64,000 bases of DNA from the NCBI RefSeq assembly GCF_043876815.1, contig NZ_JBAWKA010000002.1, positions 496,001-560,000 on the forward strand, in the 5' to 3' direction. The position numbers and the translations under genes are program-made. Below, piece after piece: positions 16,968-25,509 of the stretch. This DNA comes from Gaetbulibacter_A sp043876815. GTDB taxonomy: Bacteria > Bacteroidota > Bacteroidia > Flavobacteriales > Flavobacteriaceae. Positions within the stretch are counted from its first letter, which is position 1. The number at the start of each line of letters is the position of its first letter. Under the pieces are notes generated by a model that was given only the letters and a program-made list of their open reading frames with translations, had not been told where the DNA came from and ran no database searches.

Positions 16968-17011
16968 TAAAGATATAAAATTGTTTAACAAAAACCAAAA
17001 AAGGTTAAACA
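16968..17011 (-). promoter_or_regulatory. operator dyad and -7 element upstream of the FAS1 lipoprotein
   Basis: TGTTTAA (16982-16988), 16 bases and TTAAACA (17005-17011) form a 7-bp-arm dyad. Six bases nearer the gene, on the minus strand, is TATCTTTA (16975-16968), a -7 element. Arms, spacer length and position relative to -7 match the sites at 25433 and 34005. The rest of the roughly 300-base divergent gap up to 17247 shows no gene. Confidence 0.7.
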
Positions 17012-17247
17012 AAATATAAGCAATAAGAATGGGTTTTGGGAACCTCTGTATTTTAACGATTGTTTTTGAAGATATTCTGAGGCATTATAATTTGGGTATT
17101 ATCCGTGTTAAATAATTTATTTACAACAAATTGCGGCTTATATAAATTGACACAACAAAAAATGTATAGGTTTTGTATGGGTGGATTTTTTGGAGAAAGT
17201 TATAACGCAATCTATGTTTAAGGAATTAATAATAATTACCTAAGAAT

Positions 17248-19710
17248 ATGAGCAACTTTACAAAAAAGACTATTAAAAATTATTTACATCTTATTTTTTT
17301 AACATTTGGGATGCATTTAGCACTAGCACAATGTCCTAATATTGTCTGGTCCGATGAGTTTTCAGGCAATTCTTTAGACCTGACCAAATGGAATTACCAA
17401 TTAGGCGACGGTTGTGCTGAGGGCATTTGTGGCTGGGGAAACAATGAGTTACAATCCTACCAGGAGGCCAATGTTACAGTGAGTAACGGGACGCTAAAGA
17501 TTACTGCACGAAAAGAGCGTAACAAAGGGTCACAATATACCTCAGGGCGAATTAACTCTAAGAACAAAGGCGATTTTACCTATGGACGATTTGAGGCCTC
17601 AATAAAGTTACCTTATGGTGATGGTTTATGGCCGGCCTTTTGGATGCTGTCAACCGATGAGCCTTATGGAACCTGGCCTAAGAGTGGCGAGATTGATATA
17701 ATGGAGAGTGTGGCATCTAATCCTAATGAAGTTTTTGGAACTATTCATTACGGTGACCTTTATCCCAACAATCAATATCAAGGAAATGAATATATTTTAA
17801 AGGATGCTAATTTCCCGGATGCATTTCATGAATTTGCTATCGAATGGGAGCCTGGTGAAATTCGCTGGTATGTTGATGGTATTCTGTATTCTAAAAAACA
17901 AATAGCCGATGTATCCCCATATAATTGGCCTTTTGATAATGATTTTCACTTTTTGCTTAATGTGGCCGTAGGCGGAAGTCTTGGAGGACCAGTGGACAAT
18001 ACGATGTTACCGTCTTCCATGGAAGTAGATTATGTGCGCGTTTATGACGGTTTTAAACCTCATTTTACAGGGGAGGCCGTAGTTTCGAATCAGGCTACAG
18101 GTGTGGTTTACAGTATCGAAAATTTGGCTCCTGGAACGAGTGTTAATTGGAGGGTACCTTCCGACGCCACCATAGTAAGTGGTCAGGGAACGGCTTCGGT
18201 AACAGTTGATTTTGGCTCTTTCAGCGGACGGGTTTCAGCATCATTTAATGATGGCTGTTCAGAAAAAAATTATTCAAATTATATTGAAGTAGAACCACCC
18301 TACATTAAGGAATTTTCTTTTGAGAATTTTGATGATCCAGGAACAGCCACTTTAGCATCTGCAACAGGGGATTTAACAGAAGTTTCAAATCCATCGCCGG
18401 ATGTTGTAAACAGCAGTAATCTTAGTAGTGCATATGTTAGAAATAGTTCGGAACAATACGATTTGATCACTTATAGTGTCTCGAATATAACCGATGCTTC
18501 CAATTATGTGGATAAATCCAAAAAGTTTTATCTGGATGTATATACAACGGCGCCTGTGGGTACAGAAATTATCCTGCAATTAGAAACTCCTTTAGCAACG
18601 GCTTCCAACTATCCCTCTGGGAGACATAGTAGGTATATGGCTAAAGTTGAAACTAATAATGCCTGGCAGCGTTTGCCATTTACATTATTGGATCGTCCGG
18701 ATCCTTCAACACCGGATGGTGACGTTTCAAAGATGATTCTATTATTCGCCTCAAACACCTTTACCGGCGACACCTATTATTTTGATAACTTGGATAGCTA
18801 CGCAGCTGATAATGGATCGACTGGTAACCAAGCGCCAACGATTTCTATTTCTGATCCGTTGGATGGTGCTACATTTGATCTGAATACTACTATAACCATT
18901 TCAGCAAATACTTCTGATCCTGATGGCACGGTAACCCAAGTTGAGTTTTTTTCAAACGGTGTATCTCTTGGTATTGATAGTACCGCTCCTTTTAGTAGGG
19001 ATTTTACGGTACCCTTGGGCGATTCTAATCTCACAGCAGAGGCTACTGACGATTTTGGAGCTAAAGGGACTTCTACAAGTATCACTATTATCGGACAAGC
19101 CACGAGGCAGGCAACTTCCATGCAGGTCGCTTCTGTAACTCTAGGATCTGCCAGTGCGGGTAGAGGACAAAAATATGGAACAGCCTCAGTGACTATTGAA
19201 GACAATAATGGAAATGTTGTTCCTAATGCCACTGTAACTGGTACATTTTCTGGCACCTTCAGTGAAGAGGTAACAGCTACCACGGATAGCAATGGCGTAG
19301 CTGTTTTACAAACCTCTTTGTCTGCAAAAGGAACATTAACTATTAATATTTGTATTGACAATGTATCCCATGCGTCTTTGGTTTATGAGGCGGCTAATAA
19401 TGCAATAACATGTACCGGAGGAACCGCTAAATTGGCTTCAAAAACAAAAGTTTCAGAAGATCCAATCAACGGTTTAGAATTAAGGGTGTTTCCTAACCCC
19501 GCCTCTACAGCAGTGTATATCAGAACATTTGGATTCGCTACTGAATCGACTATAAACGTCTATAATACTAGTGGTCAGCGCTTACTTTCTAAAATGACCG
19601 ATGGCGATGTAAGTTCCATCAATGTCGCAGAATTCCCAAGTGGTTTGTATTTTATAAAGATCAGGGACGAAAGCTCACATGAAAAAACAGCTAAATTCAT
19701 GAAGCTCTAA
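17248..19710 (+). CDS. secreted GH16 beta-glucanase (laminarinase-like) with Ig-like modules and T9SS tail
   Basis: The protein has 820 residues. The signal peptide ends near residue 27 (LALAQ). The GH16 catalytic domain (about residues 30-272) has GTWPKSGEIDIMES with the E-x-D-x-x-E nucleophile/acid motif, and DYVRVYDG closes the jelly roll. A PKD-like strand-rich segment (about 275-350), a CBM-like beta-sandwich (350-515), a bacterial Ig-like domain (about 530-620) and a second Ig-like domain (about 625-725) follow. A type A T9SS sorting domain starts at LRVFPNPAS. The predicted role is endo-hydrolysis of beta-1,3-glucan such as laminarin at the cell surface. No SusC/D pair is nearby. Confidence 0.92.
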   Translation: MSNFTKKTIKNYLHLIFLTFGMHLALAQCPNIVWSDEFSGNSLDLTKWNYQLGDGCAEGICGWGNNELQSYQEANVTVSNGTLKITARKERNKGSQYTSGRINSKNKGDFTYGRFEASIKLPYGDGLWPAFWMLSTDEPYGTWPKSGEIDIMESVASNPNEVFGTIHYGDLYPNNQYQGNEYILKDANFPDAFHEFAIEWEPGEIRWYVDGILYSKKQIADVSPYNWPFDNDFHFLLNVAVGGSLGGPVDNTMLPSSMEVDYVRVYDGFKPHFTGEAVVSNQATGVVYSIENLAPGTSVNWRVPSDATIVSGQGTASVTVDFGSFSGRVSASFNDGCSEKNYSNYIEVEPPYIKEFSFENFDDPGTATLASATGDLTEVSNPSPDVVNSSNLSSAYVRNSSEQYDLITYSVSNITDASNYVDKSKKFYLDVYTTAPVGTEIILQLETPLATASNYPSGRHSRYMAKVETNNAWQRLPFTLLDRPDPSTPDGDVSKMILLFASNTFTGDTYYFDNLDSYAADNGSTGNQAPTISISDPLDGATFDLNTTITISANTSDPDGTVTQVEFFSNGVSLGIDSTAPFSRDFTVPLGDSNLTAEATDDFGAKGTSTSITIIGQATRQATSMQVASVTLGSASAGRGQKYGTASVTIEDNNGNVVPNATVTGTFSGTFSEEVTATTDSNGVAVLQTSLSAKGTLTINICIDNVSHASLVYEAANNAITCTGGTAKLASKTKVSEDPINGLELRVFPNPASTAVYIRTFGFATESTINVYNTSGQRLLSKMTDGDVSSINVAEFPSGLYFIKIRDESSHEKTAKFMKL

Positions 19711-19715
19711 TAAAA

Positions 19716-19746
19716 AAAGGCTAAAGGATTTCTACCTTTAGCCTTT
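19716..19746. terminator. bidirectional terminator between the GH16 gene and the photolyase operon
   Basis: AAAGGCTAAAGG (19716-19727) pairs over 12 bases with CCTTTAGCCTTT (19735-19746). An A-run precedes it and T-rich sequence follows, so it can end transcripts from both the GH16 gene (plus) and the photolyase gene (minus). Confidence 0.8.
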
Positions 19747-19800
19747 AATTTTAATTATAAACTGATATTAATAAATGTATCGCAACGTTTTCAAGAGCCT

Positions 19801-21105
19801 TTAATTCAAGGCTTTCTTATAAGTATCCAAACAACGTTCCCGGGCAGCTTTGTGATCCACTATAGGTTCCGGATACGTTAATTCCTGAAAATCCGGCACC
19901 CATTTCTTTATGTATTCCAGATCCTTGTCGAACTTTTTGATCTGAGAGGTCGGATTGAATATTCTAAAGTATGGTGCTGCATCTACTCCCGAGCCGGCAA
20001 CCCATTGCCAGTTCCCAACATTACTTGCCATCTCATAGTCGTGGAGTTTTTCAGCAAAATATGCTTCGCCCCAACGCCAGTCAATTAAAAGGTGCTTGCA
20101 TAAAAAGCTTCCAACTAGCATGCGGACGCGATTGTGCATATATCCTGTTTCGTTTAATTGGCGCATACCCGCATCAACCAGGGGATAACCTGTTTTTCCT
20201 TCACACCAAGCTTTAAATTCATCTTCATTATTTCGCCATTCAATACGATCGTATTTCGATTTAAAACTTTCTGAAACTGTATGGGGGTAATGCCATAGGA
20301 TTTGCATGAAGAATTCGCGCCAGATTAGTTCCTGCCAAAAGATTTCATTCTTCTCAGCTATAGCTTTCTTGATCATTTTACGAATGCTCACGGTTCCGAA
20401 ACGGAGGTGAGGTCCTAAATGCGAAGTACTATCCAAAGCCGGGAAATTACGAGTTGCCTCATATTCTTGGATTACGGTAGGCCTTACATCGTAATCTGCA
20501 ATGGTTTGTGATGATTTTTCGAACCCTATATCTGAAAGGGATAAATTAGGTAATCTGGAATTCTTTATGAGATTATCTAAATTGGACTTGGTGTCGGAAA
20601 TCTTTAAATCATGGGTTTTGAAATTTTCTTTCCATGTTCTCATGTAAGGCGTATAAACCACATATGGATCACCGTCTTTTTTCACCACCTCATTTTTTTC
20701 AAAGATCACCTGATCTTTAAACGTTTTAAAGTTGATATCGTCTTTCTTCAACAGATTTTCGATCACTTTATCGCGCTCTGTGGCATAAGGCTCATAATCC
20801 CGATTGGTATAAAGGGTATCAACTTCATAAGTTTCTGAGAGCATTTTGAAGATATCTTCCGGTTTACCATGGTACATTGCCAAACTACTATTGTACTCCT
20901 TTTGAAGGGTGTCTCGCATTCCTTGCAATGTTTTGTGTATGAAAGTCACCCGAGCATCATCTTTTGGAAGTTTCTCTAAAATCTTAGAATCAAAAATAAA
21001 TATTGGAATCACAGGATAGCCACCTCTTAAGGCTTCATCGAACCCAACATTGTCATCGAGTCTAAGATCTCTGCGAAACCAAAATATGTTTATTTTTTTA
21101 CTCAT
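19801..21105 (-). CDS. phrB: deoxyribodipyrimidine photolyase, class I type
   Basis: The 434-residue light-driven repair enzyme for cyclobutane pyrimidine dimers starts WFRRDLRLDDN, which opens the Rossmann-like antenna domain (1-130). The FAD-binding helical domain includes HLGPHLRFGTVSIR, WQELIWREFF, KTGYPLVDAGMRQLNETGYMHNR, and SNVGNWQWVAGSGVDAAPYFRIFNP. The last motif keeps the Asn that contacts flavin N5 and the proximal Trp of the electron-transfer chain, as in active CPD photolyases. It is the last gene of the island. Confidence 0.93.
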   Translation of the reverse strand: MSKKINIFWFRRDLRLDDNVGFDEALRGGYPVIPIFIFDSKILEKLPKDDARVTFIHKTLQGMRDTLQKEYNSSLAMYHGKPEDIFKMLSETYEVDTLYTNRDYEPYATERDKVIENLLKKDDINFKTFKDQVIFEKNEVVKKDGDPYVVYTPYMRTWKENFKTHDLKISDTKSNLDNLIKNSRLPNLSLSDIGFEKSSQTIADYDVRPTVIQEYEATRNFPALDSTSHLGPHLRFGTVSIRKMIKKAIAEKNEIFWQELIWREFFMQILWHYPHTVSESFKSKYDRIEWRNNEDEFKAWCEGKTGYPLVDAGMRQLNETGYMHNRVRMLVGSFLCKHLLIDWRWGEAYFAEKLHDYEMASNVGNWQWVAGSGVDAAPYFRIFNPTSQIKKFDKDLEYIKKWVPDFQELTYPEPIVDHKAARERCLDTYKKALN

Positions 21106-21117
21106 TTTAGGGATGTT

Positions 21118-21585
21118 TTATTTTTTGTAAACGCCAAAGAGTGATTCTAATTTTTCTTTTCTATATGAAAAAATTTCTTCAAGCTTTGGTTTAACAACCA
21201 CGGGGTGGGCCAGTCTCCCAATAGCTCCAAATGGAATCTTGTAATCTATAATATCTTCCATCTCAACCCCGCCTTCAATTTCTTTTATGAAATGTTTATG
21301 GTGCCATAAGTCATAGGGTCCGAAGCGCTGTTCATCCACAAAATATTCGCCTTCTCTAACATGTGTGATTTCTGTAACCCACTTAGTTTTTATACCTAAA
21401 ACCGGTGTTACGATATATTGGATGATCTGACCCTGAAACATAGGCCTGTCGGCACCAGACAAAATATGAAAACCCATATAATCCGGGGTAATGGTTTGTA
21501 GGTTTTTGGGATCTGATAAAAATTGCCAAGCCGTTTCTTTACTGATAGGCAAATTTTGTTTTTTATGGAGTGTGTAAATTTTCAC
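21118..21585 (-). CDS. SRPBCC family protein
   Basis: This 155-residue ligand-binding helix-grip protein carries LPISKETAWQFLSDPKNLQTITPDYMGF, the conserved opening of the polyketide cyclase/YfiR-like SRPBCC group. GPYDLWHHKHFIKEIEGGVEMEDIIDYKIPFG follows. Homologues of this type are often next to photolyase genes and are sometimes called cell-division-inhibitor-like. Ligand and activity are unknown. It sits 12 bases upstream of the photolyase gene in the same run. Confidence 0.82.
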   Translation of the reverse strand: MKIYTLHKKQNLPISKETAWQFLSDPKNLQTITPDYMGFHILSGADRPMFQGQIIQYIVTPVLGIKTKWVTEITHVREGEYFVDEQRFGPYDLWHHKHFIKEIEGGVEMEDIIDYKIPFGAIGRLAHPVVVKPKLEEIFSYRKEKLESLFGVYKK

Positions 21586-21595
21586 GTTAATTGAA

Positions 21596-22057
21596 TTAAT
21601 TGTTAATAAGGATATACGCGTTTAGGGAGCAAGCAATGCAAAGCCAAACAAAATAAGGGACGATTAACCAAATTTTGGTTTTCAAGATCCCTTTATAATC
21701 AAAAATAAATTTTCCAACTACAATAGTTAATAATATGATCGTTACAAGACCAAGACCAATTAAATGTTTGTTGAAAAATATGTAGTTCCAAATGATATTC
21801 AAGAAAAACTGGATACTGAATAGTACAATGAGTCTTGTCTTATCTGCTTTACTGCTCAGGAATGCCATAACAATTGAAAAACAAACCATAATGGTGGTCC
21901 ATGCTAAACCAAAAAACCATCCAGGAGGCGTCCATGGGGCTTTATTTAAATCGCTATACCACGCAGATTGTGGTCCGTTATTCATAAACAAAATACCAAT
22001 ACCTAAGGCCCCGAAGTTTAAGATCAAAAATAAAATGAGGTATTTAAGTGTTTTCAT
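21596..22057 (-). CDS. tspO: TspO/MBR family tryptophan-rich sensory protein
   Basis: The 153-residue membrane protein has five predicted helices. The Trp/Pro-rich motif NKAPWTPPGWFFGLAWTTIM is the TspO signature, and FNIIWNYIFF-like Trp-Asn residues lie in helix 3. Bacterial TspO binds porphyrins and is tied to light, oxygen and oxidative-stress responses, which fits a photolyase island. It is ten bases upstream of the SRPBCC gene. Confidence 0.92.
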   Translation of the reverse strand: MKTLKYLILFLILNFGALGIGILFMNNGPQSAWYSDLNKAPWTPPGWFFGLAWTTIMVCFSIVMAFLSSKADKTRLIVLFSIQFFLNIIWNYIFFNKHLIGLGLVTIILLTIVVGKFIFDYKGILKTKIWLIVPYFVWLCIACSLNAYILINN

Positions 22058-22123
22058 TGGATACGAATTGAGTCCCTTTTCTGCATCAAATTATTTCGGA
22101 TCTTACAATTTTCCCCACTTTCT

Positions 22124-22663
22124 TTAGGACAAATGATTGGTGATTTTGGAGCTCATTGGATCAGTTGCTGAGGTAAAATAATCAATCAATTCACCGTTTC
22201 TACCAATCAAGTATTTTTGAAAGTTCCATAACACTTTTGAATCTTTAACACCATTATTTATTTCTTGGGTTAACCAGGTGTAAAGTGGGTGCTGATGAGC
22301 TCCTTTAACTTCTATTTTTTCGGTTATTGGAAAGGTAACGCCGTAGTTGACCTCACAAAAGGATTGAATATCTGTTGCTGAGCCGGGTTCTTGATGACCA
22401 AACTGATTACAGGGCACGCCTATAACAACCAAATCCTCAATGTATTTTTCTTGTAAAACCTGTAGATCTTTGTATTGCGATGTAAACCCGCATTTAGAAG
22501 CCACATTCACGATCAGCATAAAATTTCCTTCAAAATCTTTTAAATTTAAAGGTGTTCCATCTAAACTGTTTATCGCGATATCGTAAATGCTAGTAATGTC
22601 TAATTTTTTTTCCATACGCTTATTAGAAAATAGGGTAGAAGCAAAGGCTTTCAAGGGATTCAT
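22124..22663 (-). CDS. glutathione peroxidase family (thiol peroxidase)
   Basis: The protein has 179 residues. NVASKCGFTSQY carries the peroxidatic Cys in the position of selenocysteine, VIGVPCNQFGHQEPG has the second conserved motif, and KVLWNFQKYLIG provides the Trp of the catalytic set. Cys-type members usually use thioredoxin to reduce lipid or organic peroxides. The start may instead be Met17 (MEKKLDITSIYD); the extra residues resemble neither a signal peptide nor a family N-terminus. It fits protection from photo-oxidative damage. Confidence 0.9.
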   Translation of the reverse strand: MNPLKAFASTLFSNKRMEKKLDITSIYDIAINSLDGTPLNLKDFEGNFMLIVNVASKCGFTSQYKDLQVLQEKYIEDLVVIGVPCNQFGHQEPGSATDIQSFCEVNYGVTFPITEKIEVKGAHQHPLYTWLTQEINNGVKDSKVLWNFQKYLIGRNGELIDYFTSATDPMSSKITNHLS

Positions 22664-22665
22664 AT

Positions 22666-23349
22666 TTAAATTTTTAAATTAACAATGCCACAATCCATTT
22701 CAAATATCTGACCTGAAAGTGCTGCTGCTTTATCGGAAAGTAAAAATGCGGCCATATCGGCAACTTCATCCGGATTTAGATACTTTTTCAAAGGATGACG
22801 CTCTTTCATGCTATCCATCATTTTTTCATTTCGTAATAATTTCGAGGCCAATTCTGTATCTGTTACCGTAGGAGCAATGGCATTAACACGAACTGTTGGT
22901 GCGAGTTCGGCCGCCAACGACTTGGCCAGGCCTTCTACACCGGCTTTAGCTGCTGCGACACTACTGTGAAAGGGCATACCTAATTTGGTTGCTACTGTGC
23001 TAAATAGAACAATTGCCGGTTGCTGCCCTTGTTTTAATACTGAAAGGTATTTGTGAATGGCCTTAACGGCCCCAATAACATTAATTTCAAAATCTTCTTT
23101 GAAATCATCGGTGCTAAGTCGTGAAATAGGTTTAAGATTAATACTCCCGGGACAATATATCAAACCGTCTATTTTGGCAAAATCCGGAAGGTCGTCCTTC
23201 AGAATGTCACATGAATAATGGGTTAGATTTTCATGACTCAATTCCGGAGCCGTTCTACTGATATTAATTACTTGATGTTGTTCAAGGTGCTTTTTTAGGA
23301 TGGATTTTCCAATGCCCTTACTTCCACCAATTATAACGATTGTTTTCAT
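22666..23349 (-). CDS. SDR-fold protein lacking the catalytic Tyr
   Basis: The protein has 227 residues. The Rossmann motif GGSKGIGK (residues 8-15), the structural YCPGS (in place of NNAG) and the Asn in FEINVIGA are present, as is Ser117. At the YxxxK position the sequence is VAAAK (131-135), so Tyr is replaced by Val while Lys135 stays. This is seen directly; loss or change of dehydrogenase activity is inferred. Two bases separate it from the peroxidase gene, showing tight coupling. Its role in the light island is unknown. Confidence 0.85.
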   Translation of the reverse strand: MKTIVIIGGSKGIGKSILKKHLEQHQVINISRTAPELSHENLTHYSCDILKDDLPDFAKIDGLIYCPGSINLKPISRLSTDDFKEDFEINVIGAVKAIHKYLSVLKQGQQPAIVLFSTVATKLGMPFHSSVAAAKAGVEGLAKSLAAELAPTVRVNAIAPTVTDTELASKLLRNEKMMDSMKERHPLKKYLNPDEVADMAAFLLSDKAAALSGQIFEMDCGIVNLKI

Positions 23350-23370
23350 AAAGTGTCAGGGCAATTTTTG

Positions 23371-23586
23371 TTATGGCCTACCCTTAAGCCTTTTTTCTAT
23401 TTTTTGTTTAATCGCGGTTAAACGTTTCATAAGATCCATAATCTCAGGATCTTTTTCCTTTTTGTATACCGTATTTAAACTTAAGATTAGTTCTTTTACT
23501 TCTCTTGCGGATTCTATTCTTTCGCTCGTAGTTTTAAAAGTATGCTTCCTATTTTCAAACTCTAAAGCCTTGTTAATAAGTTCCAT
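23371..23586 (-). CDS. small helical protein, paralogue of the next gene
   Basis: This 71-residue basic protein is predicted all-helical, with the start MELINKALEFE and the end IMDLMKRLTAIKQKIEKRLKG. It is clearly homologous to the 74-residue protein at 23727-23951, since NKALEFE, ILSLN, IMD-MKRLTA and EKRLKG are shared in order. No known domain is recognised. Its place between folE and the SDR gene makes a role in the light/DNA-repair island likely but undefined. Confidence 0.75.
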   Translation of the reverse strand: MELINKALEFENRKHTFKTTSERIESAREVKELILSLNTVYKKEKDPEIMDLMKRLTAIKQKIEKRLKGRP

Positions 23587-23726
23587 AAACTAGTTTGTCT
23601 AATTATTTGTTCAGTGGTTGCCGAAATCTTTTATTTTTTGGCAATTCAGCAAGTTAATAAAATTAGTCAGACTTACTTTTTCATATTCAATTTATTAAGG
23701 AAATTTTAAGGTTTTGCAAGTTGATG

Positions 23727-23951
23727 TTAAGCAACTAACGGAACTCCCTTAAGACGTTTTTCAACCTTGCGTTTCATGGCTGTTAAACGTTTCATAATAT
23801 CCATGATCGTTTCATCATGATTACGCTTATATATTTCATTTAAACTTAAAATCAGGTTTTTAGCTTCACGCGAGAGTTTTACGCGATCACTTGTTGATAA
23901 CGATCTTAAACTTGTTTTTTCAAATTCTAGAGCTTTGTTAATTAAATCCAT
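23727..23951 (-). CDS. small helical protein, tandem paralogue
   Basis: The protein has 74 residues. MDLINKALEFEKTSL begins it and MDIMKRLTAMKRKVEKRLKGVP ends it, with strong heptad character and many Lys/Arg. It is a tandem duplicate of the 71-residue gene downstream and starts 3 bases after the folE stop. A 140-base gap without a clear promoter separates the pair. Function unknown; a coiled-coil or nucleic-acid contact is possible from composition only. Confidence 0.75.
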   Translation of the reverse strand: MDLINKALEFEKTSLRSLSTSDRVKLSREAKNLILSLNEIYKRNHDETIMDIMKRLTAMKRKVEKRLKGVPLVA

Positions 23952-23954
23952 AAT

Positions 23955-24650
23955 CTAATTTTTAATATAATTCTGTAATTCTCTTATTTTCTCCGGTGTG
24001 TTGAATTGTCCACCGTAATAAGTTGTTACTGTCGCAGAAGTATCATCTTGGATACCTCGAGAAGAAACACAAAGATGTTTTGCGTCAATAATTACAGCAA
24101 CATCCTCTGTATCCAATATAGTTTTTAGTTCATTAGCAATTTGATTGGTTAATCGCTCCTGAACCTGTGGACGCTTTGCATAATATTGTACAATACGATT
24201 CAACTTTGATAAACCAATAACCTTTCCTGAAGAAATGTAGGCCACATGTGCTTTACCAATAATAGGAACGAAATGATGCTCACAATTCGAATAGAAGGTT
24301 ATGTCTTTCTCCACAAGCATTTGATTGTACTTGTACTTGTTATCAAATAAAGCCACCTTAGGCTTATTTTTAGGATTTAACCCGGAGTAGATTTCATCTA
24401 TGAACATTTTTGCAACACGTTTCGGTGTTCCTTGCAAAGAATCATCTGTGAGGTCGAGACCCATAACATCCATGATTTCTTCAAACAGGATGGCGATGCG
24501 CTCTTTTTTTTCTTCATCTGAAATTTTAAAGGCATCAGGTTTCATTGGGGTTTCTAACCCGGTGTAAAGGTGGTCGTCACCAATTTCAGAAGTTGTAAAT
24601 CCATTTAAGTGTTGACCGTTTTTTTTCTTTTTCAAAGAATCTGTAATCAT
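23955..24650 (-). CDS. folE: GTP cyclohydrolase I
   Basis: The 231-residue enzyme converts GTP to 7,8-dihydroneopterin triphosphate, the entry to folate and pterins. The Zn site is visible as NCEHHFVPIIG and HLCVSSRGI. The sequences VIGLSKLNRIVQYYAKRPQVQERLT and DTSATVTTYYGG are standard. Residues 1-45 form a variable leader. Within a photolyase island it may supply the methenyltetrahydrofolate antenna or pterin chromophores; that link is inferred from context, and folE is known in light-regulated clusters of other bacteria. Confidence 0.96.
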   Translation of the reverse strand: MITDSLKKKKNGQHLNGFTTSEIGDDHLYTGLETPMKPDAFKISDEEKKERIAILFEEIMDVMGLDLTDDSLQGTPKRVAKMFIDEIYSGLNPKNKPKVALFDNKYKYNQMLVEKDITFYSNCEHHFVPIIGKAHVAYISSGKVIGLSKLNRIVQYYAKRPQVQERLTNQIANELKTILDTEDVAVIIDAKHLCVSSRGIQDDTSATVTTYYGGQFNTPEKIRELQNYIKN

Positions 24651-24705
24651 TAGTTGTCTTTTTTATGTGCTGTCTTAAGGAACTCATACCCCTAATCAAA
24701 GCACG

Positions 24706-24978
24706 TTATCGTTTTGATATTGAGTTGTGTGTTATTTGTTTTTGTCTGCTACATTTAAAGCGACCTTTTTCGAATGTTCTTAATTTTTCGTGTTTTGTTT
24801 TTCTGCCCTGCACGCGCTTCCGCCACATTTTAAAACTGCTGGGTTTCATTTCGTTGCGCATGAGCTCGATAACATCTTGTTCCTTTAGGCCAAATTGAAA
24901 TTCAATAGCTTCAAACGTGGTGCGGTCTTCCCATGCCATTTCAATAACCCTGTCAATTTCTTCAACACTTAAATTCAT
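24706..24978 (-). CDS. DUF2805 / TIGR03643 family protein
   Basis: This 90-residue protein has the family-defining stretches LSVEEIDRVIEMAWEDR, FEAIEFQFGLKEQDVI and MRNEMKPSSFKMWRKRVQGRKTKH. It looks like a small helix-turn-helix-like DNA or RNA binder with a basic tail. The family is known to travel with photolyase genes and DUF2256. The start ATG overlaps the preceding gene's stop (ATGA-type, 4 bases), so translation is coupled. Confidence 0.9.
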   Translation of the reverse strand: MNLSVEEIDRVIEMAWEDRTTFEAIEFQFGLKEQDVIELMRNEMKPSSFKMWRKRVQGRKTKHEKLRTFEKGRFKCSRQKQITHNSISKR

Positions 24979-25403
24979 ATGTATTGAAAATTATATTGCA
25001 GGTCGTATTTAATTTTTTCGTCCAGCATTTTTTCGAAGAACCCTTTATTTTCTTTAAAGGTTTTGTTATTCTTAAATTGAATAAAACGTCCTTGTGCATG
25101 AATGCTGGCGCCATTAGTTTTGTACATTACTAACTGATAATAGGGGATGGCCCAGGTAAAGTTTTGAAGCCCTTTATTGATGTAAATGAGAACGCCACTT
25201 TTACGTAATTCAATATTGGCGTAATTAATATCATCTACCTTGTTCATGAATTCCTTAAGGTTAGGACTCACATCTCTGATGATCATACGTTTTGAGCCGA
25301 TACCACCCATTTTAAGAGATTCAAAAAATGAGAACGGTTTGCCAACAACATCTTCCAAAAGCTGTTTCTCTTCTTTGTTTTTGTATGTGCTATTGAGTAT
25401 CAT
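24975..25403 (-). CDS. conserved hypothetical protein, first gene of the second light operon
   Basis: The 142-residue protein is predicted mixed alpha/beta, with the central GIGSKRMIIRDVSPNLKEFMNKVDDINYANIELRKSGVLIYI (cited as positions about 35-75) and a C-terminal Lys-rich half. No domain was recognised. The ATG at 25403 is preferred over a TTG at 25409 because the -7 element at 25420-25427 places the transcript start only about 10 bases upstream. The operator dyad sits immediately before it. Function unknown. Confidence 0.7.
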   Translation of the reverse strand: MILNSTYKNKEEKQLLEDVVGKPFSFFESLKMGGIGSKRMIIRDVSPNLKEFMNKVDDINYANIELRKSGVLIYINKGLQNFTWAIPYYQLVMYKTNGASIHAQGRFIQFKNNKTFKENKGFFEKMLDEKIKYDLQYNFQYI

Positions 25404-25419
25404 AACCAAGATATTTACT

Positions 25420-25462
25420 CAAATATACAAAATGTTTAATGTTTTAATTAAAAAATTAAACA
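25420..25462 (-). promoter_or_regulatory. operator dyad and -7 element of the folE/tspO/photolyase operon
   Basis: TGTTTAA (25433-25439), a 16-base spacer and TTAAACA (25456-25462) lie five bases upstream of TATATTTG (25427-25420), an exact -7 match on the minus strand. The usual -33 TTG is missing at the expected spacing and the dyad centre takes its place. Flanking bases TACAAAA and CAAAA are also shared with the 34005 site. Confidence 0.75.
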
Positions 25463-25509
25463 AAATTAACAAAATACTAGCATTTCATCTTTACTAGGAT
25501 GTGTTAAAG

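Noticed and set aside
18798..19361. 187-codon open frame antisense to the GH16 gene
   Set aside because: It lies wholly inside the well-supported glucanase modules and its translation is a low-complexity Val/Ser/Pro-rich string without a domain.
21792..22127. 111-codon plus-strand frame opposite tspO
   Set aside because: Antisense to a clear membrane-protein gene; the hydrophobic content is a reflection of the sense strand.
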